DNA of 17,809 nucleotides from an uncultured Sphingobacteriales bacterium. GTDB taxonomy: Bacteria > Bacteroidota > Bacteroidia > Chitinophagales > Chitinophagaceae. Position numbers and translations under genes: made by a program. The stretch covers positions 1-17,809 of the forward strand of contig CAMLFX010000071.1 in NCBI GenBank assembly GCA_946479435.1. Direction: 5' to 3'. Shown one piece after another: positions 8,501 to 13,536 of this stretch. Under the pieces are notes generated by a model. That model was not told the DNA's origin, ran no database searches, and worked only from the letters and a program-made list of their open reading frames with translations. Numbering within the stretch: position 1 is the stretch's first letter; each line of letters begins with the position of its first letter.

Positions 8501-9177
8501 CTATCGGTAAACTTGGTTCGCACAGCTATTACACTATCGTTATAGGCTTTTCGCGCTGCGGTCATACTGTCGGTTAAGTGTTTTCTTACGGTGGCTACGC
8601 TATCATTATAAGCCTTTCTTTCGGCCTTTATACTATCCAGCCGCGCTTGCCGTACTACTGCCACGCTATCGCCATACCGCTTACTTTGCCGGTATTCTCT
8701 TATAACTGCCAAGCTATCCGACCGCTTTTTTTGCACCGTCCTTATACTATCGGTAATAGTTTTGCGGGCGGCTATGGTACTATCTGTCAGCCGTTGCCGT
8801 TCAGCTCTTATCGAGTCGATATATGCGGTACGAACTTCCTTGATAGAGTCTGTACGCCTTTGCCTTACATCGGTTACACTGTCCTTATATTGTTTGCTGG
8901 CCCTGTATTGCCGTATGCTGGTCAGGCTGTCGGTAATTATTTTCCGGGCAGCACGCATACTATCAGTCACCCGCTGTCTTTCGGTCCTAAGGCTGTCGTA
9001 ATACTGTTTACGCGCATTATTTGTAGAGTCTAATATCCTTTTACGTGCGGCAGCAATGCTATCTGTATTTACTTTTTGTGCAGATGCCGGTACTACGAAT
9101 ACAAACGAAGCTATAAATATTGATATATATGATAATATGATTCTTAAGCTCAAAGTGCTGAAAGGCTTTTGCTTCAA
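5584..9177 (-). CDS. SprE/PorW-like TPR protein with N-terminal hendecad coiled coil
   Basis: SprE/PorW proteins are large periplasmic/outer-membrane TPR proteins needed for type IX secretion and gliding in Bacteroidota. This 1197-residue protein has a signal peptide (about 1-34, ending ASAQ), 18 Asp-Ser-led repeats (39-246), a basic linker, the family-like segment NTFTRYNYYFNTDKKMDEAL (about 294-313), and HDPRAKWGDDLYLLMGQAYYY (from 360) opening a long run of TPR-like helices. A Pro/Ala-rich linker follows, then a C-terminal domain of about 110 residues beginning near EEHYAVFSFN. The start is TTG at 9177: an in-frame stop lies 15 bp upstream, and the first internal Met is residue 74, beyond the signal peptide. 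No lipobox Cys is seen, unlike many SprE proteins. A terminator follows. Family membership rests on motif recognition; a general TPR role is the alternative. No other type IX genes are in view. Confidence 0.8.
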   Translation of the reverse strand: MKQKPFSTLSLRIILSYISIFIASFVFVVPASAQKVNTDSIAAARKRILDSTNNARKQYYDSLRTERQRVTDSMRAARKIITDSLTSIRQYRASKQYKDSVTDVRQRRTDSIKEVRTAYIDSIRAERQRLTDSTIAARKTITDSIRTVQKKRSDSLAVIREYRQSKRYGDSVAVVRQARLDSIKAERKAYNDSVATVRKHLTDSMTAARKAYNDSVIAVRTKFTDSLKAARKVRTDSLAKIKEQREKDQKTRAKLKEEKMQLALELKINKKREAWSNEKMLKKKWGVPRQIIQNTFTRYNYYFNTDKKMDEALDNMQRAARENYDSVLALFPFDPDRDSALLSQDMDSIIQKASVGIQIHDPRAKWGDDLYLLMGQAYYYKADYDNAATAFRYTLSLRDKNKKKNNSTTRSKPSSKVPSIAQADNNKPLDFLKHRSVHNEALLWLARTYTEWKQDGNAESVLDLLETDPNFPKSLKGRLALERAYLALSQNDRKVAIKNLDIVATDNQLPDWVRTRAAYINGQLLEQQGDYAAAAESFKKVVALHPKIEMDFYARKNTAFNQMNAGVDQDEALSSLKRVLNDGKYSNYYEQIYYVMGRLAASNNRTDEAIVYFQKGLQSLRSTKKQKALSFAALGNIYYNQHNYGQAKNYYDSAASVASAAANDTDVIIAVKRGGVLGLVTEPAEVIHVQDSLLVLAAMSEKDQRSIVRKYIRALEQQRNDSIFRAENGLNNAPLASNNDPNAPSYTNWYFANPVLMQRGINDFKRKWGSRTLADNWRRSAAMSGFANNNNAQANSQEAVEEGALELDENGIPTEEALLALIPKTDEQKADATQKVKAAYMDMANAYIKQLEDYPQGTATLDTFDKRYPEKSPRAAEALYLRYLAAIKQNQLDAAKTYSTQLLQEYGNSKWAALVRPTEDGAGIVQNNAGIAEYYDNTYNLMLQRQYTEVLQLAREGQKKYSDSNYIKRFRIIEAVALAGTGEYDMADTIAITFIRTYPGDSLKPWAEAVLDFIKKNRVAPVTAAPPTPGSSAPAAAIIPPASVSTTGKPADSIAAAKGQAMADTNSTGGSQPPPATYTYKPKEEHYAVFSFNVMEQRAMGVKAAMGDFNSFKFPSMTLKSEAEMLSNDKGLIITRKFANALQAKIYLNMLRATPQVFREYKESEYELFTISAENYRKLKADKDFKTYINFYKSNYK
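8440..9063 (-). repeat. Coding hendecad repeat array, 18 Asp-Ser-led units of 11 residues (33 bp)
   Basis: In the SprE-like protein, DS dipeptides fall at residues 39, 50, 61, 72, 83, 99, 110, 121, 132, 143, 154, 170, 181, 192, 203, 214, 225 and 236. Fifteen intervals are exactly 11 residues and two are 16 (11+5). The unit consensus is about DS(I/L/V/M)xxxRxxx followed by T/Y/N. Eleven-residue periodicity predicts a long, highly charged, nearly straight coiled coil. The two 16-residue units (DSLTSIRQYRASKQYK and DSLAVIREYRQSKRYG) resemble each other, suggesting that a block of several units was duplicated. At DNA level the units are related but diverged. Confidence 0.9.
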
Positions 9178-9232
9178 TATATAACTGAAAAACTAAAAAA
9201 ATATTTTACCAGCCTGCGTACTGTTGTATGAG

Positions 9233-9247
9233 GATGGCAATGCCATC
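9233..9247. repeat. Inverted repeat GATGGC-AAT-GCCATC in divergent intergenic region
   Basis: This is a perfect 6-bp inverted repeat with a 3-base centre. It lies 56 bp upstream of the minus-strand SprE-like start and 130 bp upstream of the plus-strand gene at 9377. It has no following T run on either strand, so a terminator is unlikely; a protein-binding site is possible. The 199-bp intergenic region also holds the palindrome at 9303-9314 and is otherwise AT-rich with no further gene. Confidence 0.4.
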
Positions 9248-9302
9248 AAAAATAGTTAAAAAAAGAGTTTACAAGAGTAATATAAATGTATAATTAATTT
9301 AA

Positions 9303-9314
9303 TTTAACGTTAAA
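9303..9314. repeat. 12-bp perfect palindrome TTTAACGTTAAA
   Basis: This self-complementary 12-mer lies 63 bp upstream of the plus-strand start at 9377, in the shared intergenic region with the SprE-like gene. Its position fits an operator for the plus-strand operon. A near match to a Bacteroidota -7 element (TTTATTTG, one mismatch to TAnnTTTG) lies downstream, at about 20 bp before the ATG. Both assignments are tentative, since short AT-rich palindromes are common in such sequence. Confidence 0.35.
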
Positions 9315-9376
9315 GGCATTTAATACCTGCCGGCTACATATTTATTTGGCCGAAAGCGTAAATTGCATGCCCGGCT

Positions 9377-9856
9377 ATGAGTAAACGACGCAAAAAAAAA
9401 GGTAATTTCTTTGAAAGGCTAGGTAAGGAGTATAGAATGACTTTTATTGATGAAGAGTCGTTGGAAGAGGTGAGCTCTTATAAGCTGAGTATGGCGAAGT
9501 TATATATATTGGGCAGTAGTTTATTTGTAGCAATTGTACTTATTACTGTAACTATTATGTTGCTAACGCCATTGAAGTATTATATACCGGGTTATGGAAA
9601 TGATAAAGCAAGAATACAAACTATAAAGCTCAAGCAGACTGTTGATTCTTTATCGGATCTTGTAATGGCACAGCAGGAATATGAGAACAATATAAAGACG
9701 ATAATAAACGGCGATATGCGTAAACGTGATACAAATGTGCTGGATATGAAAAAAGTGCAGCAGGAGGATATAAACAGCATAGTGCCACAAACCAAAGAAA
9801 TAAAACAGAATGCAATAGAAGGAATTAAAAAGGAAGAGAAGAAAAGGCAACAGTAA
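9377..9856 (+). CDS. Membrane-anchored protein resembling the N-terminus of Bacteroidota M23 peptidases, no catalytic domain
   Basis: The 159-residue protein has a basic N-terminus (KRRKKK), a conserved-looking segment FFERLGKEYRMTFIDEESLE (11-30), then SYKLS, one transmembrane helix (about 43-64), TPLKYYIPGYG (64-74), and a charged coiled-coil-like tail to the end. From memory, this order of KYR-x-IDEES-FEE, SFKLS, helix, TPLxxYIPGY and coil is how many Bacteroidota M23 endopeptidases begin. Those go on to a zinc peptidase domain of about 120 residues, which is absent here: the protein stops at 9856 in Lys/Glu-rich sequence. No frameshifted remainder is possible, because atpZ starts 4 bp later. 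It may be a scaffold or a paralog that lost catalysis. ATG at 9377 opens an operon with the next three genes. Function is unknown. Confidence 0.8.
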   Translation: MSKRRKKKGNFFERLGKEYRMTFIDEESLEEVSSYKLSMAKLYILGSSLFVAIVLITVTIMLLTPLKYYIPGYGNDKARIQTIKLKQTVDSLSDLVMAQQEYENNIKTIINGDMRKRDTNVLDMKKVQQEDINSIVPQTKEIKQNAIEGIKKEEKKRQQ

Positions 9857-9860
9857 CAAT

Positions 9861-10076
9861 ATGGAGCAGCAACAGGAAAAATATAGAAACACACTACGCT
9901 ATGTAGGCCTGGGTACACAGTGGATGGTACTCTTGCTGATAGCAGTATGGGGTGGCTATAAGCTGGATGGCATAACAGGATGGAAATTTCCTTTGTTCAT
10001 TATACTACTACCTGTTATTGCATTAGGATATTCGCTTTGGCAAGTAATAAGGATGTTTAATAAGCCGCAAAAATGA
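9861..10076 (+). CDS. atpZ: AtpZ/AtpI family F-type ATP synthase accessory protein
   Basis: AtpZ proteins are small membrane proteins usually encoded at the head of F1Fo-ATP synthase operons; members have been linked to rotor-ring assembly or to Mg2+/Ca2+ movement. This 71-residue protein has two helices (about 18-34 and 44-64) separated by the family-like turn GGYKLDG. The N-terminus LRYVGLGTQWM also fits. The start is ATG at 9861, 4 bp after the previous stop, and the end overlaps the next start by 4 bases (ATGA). No atpB, atpE or atpF follows in this window, which is unusual for the gene. Identification rests on length, topology and the glycine turn motif. Confidence 0.82.
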   Translation: MEQQQEKYRNTLRYVGLGTQWMVLLLIAVWGGYKLDGITGWKFPLFIILLPVIALGYSLWQVIRMFNKPQK

Positions 10077-10450
10077 AGAACAATTTTATCATCATCATCT
10101 TAGGTATATTTCTCTTATTGAGCGGCATGTTTTATGCGCTGAAAATATATGTGCCAGAGTTCAGTTATCCTGTCCTGATGACCGGTAATACGGTAATGGC
10201 AGTATTATGCATTGTTAGCTATCTACTGGTAACAAAGCAAATAGGTGGCAGGCCCGATGCTTTTGTGCGGGGCGTATACGCATCTTCTTTCTTAAAGCTT
10301 TTTGTATGTATGGTATCAATACTTGTATATGCAATGGTTAACAAACCTCATGTACATAAACCCTCTATATTCGTATTGTTGGGTATATACGCTGTTTACT
10401 CGGCTACAGAAACAATTATTTTATCAAAAATGGCACGAAGAGCGAAATGA
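10073..10450 (+). CDS. AtpI-like four-helix membrane protein
   Basis: This 125-residue, very hydrophobic protein has four predicted helices (about 4-22, 34-54, 70-88 and 97-115) and a basic C-terminus (KMARRAK). In Bacteroidota a protein of this size and topology commonly sits between atpZ and atpB and is treated as an ATP synthase subunit I-like partner. The ATGA overlap with atpZ supports translational coupling and a shared role. Primary sequence alone does not prove the family, and a simple unknown integral membrane protein is the alternative. The stop lies 1 base before the start of the SprT-like gene. Confidence 0.65.
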   Translation: MKNNFIIIILGIFLLLSGMFYALKIYVPEFSYPVLMTGNTVMAVLCIVSYLLVTKQIGGRPDAFVRGVYASSFLKLFVCMVSILVYAMVNKPHVHKPSIFVLLGIYAVYSATETIILSKMARRAK

Positions 10451-10451
10451 T

Positions 10452-11093
10452 ATGGCAAAGCAGGAAACGTCATTAAAATATTTACAAAACTTTCTACCAA
10501 AAGATACTTTTGAAATGGTGATGCCTTATTTCAGGCAGCACACCATATATCTTAACTTAACGCGCGAACGTAAAAGTGTATTGGGCGATTACCGTAACCC
10601 AACCAAAGATTACCCTTATCACCAGATAAGTATTAATATCAATCTGAATCCGTATAGCTTTCTTATAACATTGCTGCACGAACTGGCACATTTGCTAACC
10701 TATGAGCATTTTAAAAACAAAGTATCACCGCACGGAAGCGAATGGAAAACTCAATTTCGTCACGTATTGATACCATTTATAGGGAAAGGGATATTTCCTA
10801 AAGATGTAGAAAAAGCATTGATAGCATATATACATAACCCTGCTGCCAGCACCTGCAGCGATATTAATCTCTTCAAAGCCCTCTACAGGTACGATGAGGC
10901 TAAGCCTAACCATCTTTTAGTAGATGAGCTGGAAATTGGGCAATGGTTCGAATCGGACGGGCGTTTTTTTGAAAAAGTAGAAGAACTGCGCACCCGCAGC
11001 AAATGCATGGAGCTGACCACAGGTAAAATGTATCTTTTCCAGGATATTGTTGAGGTTAGGCAGATAAAGCGCGACTGGCGGCGAATAGCGTAA
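10452..11093 (+). CDS. SprT-like zinc metalloprotease domain protein
   Basis: The protein has 213 residues counted from ATG at 10452. The frame is open further upstream to 10302, but that part overlaps the preceding membrane protein, so the later start, 1 base after that gene's stop, is preferred. The zinc motif HELAH is at 76-80, followed by HGSEW at 94-98, the spacing seen in SprT/Spartan-type domains. The segment YHQISININLNPYSFLITLLHE matches the beta strand and helix leading into the site. E. coli SprT has a C-terminal zinc ribbon; here the C-terminal region has a lone Cys (RSKCMEL), so no complete ribbon is present. Eukaryotic Spartan cleaves DNA-protein crosslinks; bacterial SprT function is poorly defined. 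It is probably co-transcribed with the three genes before it. Confidence 0.88.
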   Translation: MAKQETSLKYLQNFLPKDTFEMVMPYFRQHTIYLNLTRERKSVLGDYRNPTKDYPYHQISININLNPYSFLITLLHELAHLLTYEHFKNKVSPHGSEWKTQFRHVLIPFIGKGIFPKDVEKALIAYIHNPAASTCSDINLFKALYRYDEAKPNHLLVDELEIGQWFESDGRFFEKVEELRTRSKCMELTTGKMYLFQDIVEVRQIKRDWRRIA

Positions 11094-11149
11094 GATACCG
11101 GCAGAATATTTCCCCCGCATTTTCACCCTGTTAAAGATAGAGGGCGTAT

Positions 11150-11166
11150 AACCAATCGCATTGGTT
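11150..11166. repeat. Inverted repeat AACCAAT-CGC-ATTGGTT upstream of the M13 peptidase
   Basis: A perfect 7-bp inverted repeat with a CGC loop lies 57 bp after the SprT-like stop and just before the promoter-like element of the next gene. It is followed by TATTTG, a poor U-tract, so it could be a weak terminator for the upstream operon or an operator for the M13 gene. The sequence does not decide between them. Confidence 0.4.
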
Positions 11167-11172
11167 TATTTG

Positions 11173-11180
11173 TACATTTG
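11173..11180 (+). promoter_or_regulatory. Bacteroidota -7 promoter element (TACATTTG) for the M13 peptidase
   Basis: TACATTTG matches the Bacteroidota primary-sigma -7 consensus TAnnTTTG exactly and lies 22 bp before the ATG at 11203, which would give a short leader. I could not find a matching -33 TTG at the usual distance of about 19-21 bp, so the call depends on the -7 box and its position after an operon end. Confidence 0.5.
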
Positions 11181-11202
11181 TGCCTCCTAAAATAAAGTAA
11201 GG

Positions 11203-13251
11203 ATGAAATTTAAACACACACTTCTGGCAAGTGCGGCCATACTATCATTAGCTGCATGCCAACAAAAAGAAGGTAAAGACGGCGAGAAGGTATCAAGAAA
11301 ATTACTTGATCCTGCGAATATGGATACAACCGTTCGCCCTGGCGATAACTTCTTTCTGTATGCTAACGGTACCTGGTTGAAGAACACGCCAATACCTGCT
11401 TCTGAAACAAGATGGGGCAGCTTTAACCTGCTGGCAGAAAATAACTACAATGCATTGCATACGCTGCTTGACGAAGCAGCAGCTAATAAAGATGCTAAAA
11501 AAGGCAGTGCAGAGCAGAAAGTAGGCGATATGTACCGTAGCGGTATGGATACTGTTGCTATTGATAAAGCAGGCTTAACGCCTATGAACGGCGTATTGAG
11601 CCGTATAGATGCTGTAGCTGATGCTAACAGCCTGTTAAACGAAATTACTTTGGAACAGACACAAGGTATAGGCCAGGTGTTTGCTTTCTATGTAGCACCC
11701 GATGATAAGAATGTAACTAAACAAGCTGCACAATTTTTCCAGGGTGGTTTAGGTTTACCTGACCGCGATTATTATTTCAATAAAGACGCACGTACTACTA
11801 AAATACGCGATGCTTACCAGGTATACCTGGTAAAAATGCTGACCATGATGGGTAGCGATAGCGTTGCTGCTAAGAAAGATGCTGCAGATATTTATAAATT
11901 GGAGCTGGCATTAGCAGGTGCATCAATGACGCGTGTAGAAATGCGCGATCCTTACAAACTGTACAACAAGTACAATGCTGAAAGCATGAACAAGTTGACA
12001 CCGGGTATGGATTGGAATACTATCTTGAAAAACCTGAAAGCTAATCCAACTGATTCTTTCCTGGTTGGCCAGCCTAAGTTCATGCAGGAAGTTGCTAAAC
12101 AACTGAAAGCAACACCTATCGACGTTTGGAAAAAATATTTGAAGTTCCACGCAGTTAACGATATGGCTCCTTACCTGAGCAGCAATTTCGATAACGCACG
12201 CTTTGATTTTTATGGTAAAACAGTACGTGGCCAGGAAGAACAAAAGCCACGCTGGAAACGCGTAATGCAAGTAACTGATGGTTCGGTAGGTGAACTATTG
12301 GGCCAAATGTATGTTGACAAAAACTTTAAGCCTGAAGCTAAAAAGCGCATGCTTGAACTTGTGAACAACCTTCAACAAACATATGCAGACCGCATCAAAC
12401 GTCTTGACTGGATGTCTGAAGGTACCAAGCAAAAAGCTTTGGCTAAACTGAATACATTCCTTAAGAAAATTGGTTACCCTGACAAATGGAGAGATTACAG
12501 CAAACTGGATATAGTTGGCAACGACTATGTGAAAAACATCCTTGCCTCTTCTGCTTTCGATTATGATTACATGATCAATAAACTGGGCAAACCTGTAGAT
12601 AAAACAGAATGGGGTATGACACCTCCAACAGTTAACGCATATTATAACCCTGCATTCAACGAGATCGTTTTCCCTGCTGGTATCCTTCAGTTCCCGTTCT
12701 TCGATCAGGATGCTGATGATGCTATAAACTACGGTGGTATCGGTGCTGTAATAGGCCACGAAATGACACACGGTTTCGATGATCAAGGTCGTCAGTACGA
12801 TGCTGATGGTAACCTGAATGACTGGTGGGCTCCTGAAGATGCTAACAAATTTAACGCAAAAGCGAAAATGGTTAGCGACCAATTCAACGGTTATACTGTA
12901 CTGGATACTGTACACGTAAACGGTGCGTTAACAATGGGCGAAAATCTTGCCGATCTTGGTGGTTTGGCAATTGCTTACGAAGCATTCAAGAAAACAAAAC
13001 AAGGACAAGGCACTGAAAAAATAGATGGTTTTACTCCTGACCAACGTTTCTTCCTGAGCTGGGCACAGGTATGGCGGATTAAAGTGCGCGATGAAGAAGC
13101 TGCTACTTTGATCATGACCGATCCTCACTCTCCGGGTCTGTGGCGTTGCAATGGTCCGTTGAGCAATATGCCTGAATTCTATCAAGCATTCAACGTACAA
13201 CCGGGCGATAAAATGTACCGTCCTGATAGCCTTAGGGCAAAAGTTTGGTAG
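11203..13251 (+). CDS. M13 family (neprilysin/PepO-type) lipoprotein metalloendopeptidase
   Basis: M13 peptidases are zinc endopeptidases that cut oligopeptides outside the cytoplasm. This 682-residue protein begins with a lipoprotein signal whose lipobox LAAC places the lipidated Cys at 19, so the enzyme should be anchored in an envelope membrane facing the periplasm or surface. Catalytic motifs: HEMTH at 519-523, ENLAD with E580 as third zinc ligand and D584, substrate-binding NAYYNP (478-483), and DPHSPGLWR near the C-terminus. The bacterial-type end AKVW lacks the CxxW cysteine of mammalian neprilysin. The start is ATG at 11203; the gene has its own promoter-like element and a strong terminator, so it is probably monocistronic. 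Codon choice shifts along the gene: Ile is never ATC in the first third but is ATC in about 9 of 16 later sites. The call is secure. Confidence 0.96.
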   Translation: MKFKHTLLASAAILSLAACQQKEGKDGEKVSRKLLDPANMDTTVRPGDNFFLYANGTWLKNTPIPASETRWGSFNLLAENNYNALHTLLDEAAANKDAKKGSAEQKVGDMYRSGMDTVAIDKAGLTPMNGVLSRIDAVADANSLLNEITLEQTQGIGQVFAFYVAPDDKNVTKQAAQFFQGGLGLPDRDYYFNKDARTTKIRDAYQVYLVKMLTMMGSDSVAAKKDAADIYKLELALAGASMTRVEMRDPYKLYNKYNAESMNKLTPGMDWNTILKNLKANPTDSFLVGQPKFMQEVAKQLKATPIDVWKKYLKFHAVNDMAPYLSSNFDNARFDFYGKTVRGQEEQKPRWKRVMQVTDGSVGELLGQMYVDKNFKPEAKKRMLELVNNLQQTYADRIKRLDWMSEGTKQKALAKLNTFLKKIGYPDKWRDYSKLDIVGNDYVKNILASSAFDYDYMINKLGKPVDKTEWGMTPPTVNAYYNPAFNEIVFPAGILQFPFFDQDADDAINYGGIGAVIGHEMTHGFDDQGRQYDADGNLNDWWAPEDANKFNAKAKMVSDQFNGYTVLDTVHVNGALTMGENLADLGGLAIAYEAFKKTKQGQGTEKIDGFTPDQRFFLSWAQVWRIKVRDEEAATLIMTDPHSPGLWRCNGPLSNMPEFYQAFNVQPGDKMYRPDSLRAKVW

Positions 13252-13273
13252 TAGATACTATTCTTAAAATAAT

Positions 13274-13307
13274 AAAAAATCCCGCTGCAATCGCAGTGGG
13301 ATTTTTT
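13274..13307 (+). terminator. Strong intrinsic terminator after the M13 peptidase
   Basis: AAAAAATCCCGCTGC and GCAGTGGGATTTTTT pair over 15 bp (one G-U) around an AATC loop, and the right arm ends in six T. It starts 23 bp after the stop codon. The following stretch, up to the vWA gene at 13537, shows no open reading frame, RNA gene or convincing promoter motif that I can identify. Confidence 0.9.
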
Positions 13308-13536
13308 ATTGAAGAATGTTTTTTAAAAAATATCTGCCGTATTTATGGAATAGGAAAAACTACTGCATCCTAAAGGTGTTAAACGTAAAAACAACTTAGT
13401 TCGTCACTGTATCGCAATAAAGCATTGTATGTAGCTACTACAAAGCTGAAGAAAACAATATGCTGACAGTATAGAGTTGTTAACGCTTTAACTTAATAGT
13501 AATATTTATTGTTTACCTGTTTATAAAACATTTGGT

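Noticed and set aside
8578..9033. Plus-strand open frame of about 151 codons opposite the hendecad repeats
   Set aside because: It is antisense to a well-supported gene, and its apparent internal periodicity is only the mirror of the repeat on the coding strand.
8440..9063. Direct repeats of 33-bp period as a possible CRISPR array or tandem satellite
   Set aside because: The period equals 11 codons of one open frame, the units vary at the DNA level while keeping DS and Arg positions, and there are no repeat-spacer alternations. It is coding sequence for a coiled coil.
9233..9247. Inverted repeat as a terminator
   Set aside because: On the plus strand it is followed by A residues and on the minus strand by CTCAT; there is no U-tract in either direction and no gene ends nearby.
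10302..10451. Upstream extension of the SprT-like frame by 50 codons
   Set aside because: It overlaps the preceding membrane protein almost entirely, encodes Trp/Tyr-rich out-of-frame sequence, and the conserved part starts after the ATG at 10452.
12295..12915. Minus-strand open frame of about 206 codons inside the M13 gene
   Set aside because: It is fully antisense to the catalytic region of a clear M13 peptidase, and its translation has no recognisable domain; strong codon bias on the sense strand removes stops from the antisense frame.
13311..13536. Possible small RNA or promoter in the gap before the vWA gene
   Set aside because: There is only a one-mismatch AACATTTG directly against the start codon and a TAGAGTTG without a -33 partner, no stable hairpin and no tRNA-like fold; I could not support a specific feature.
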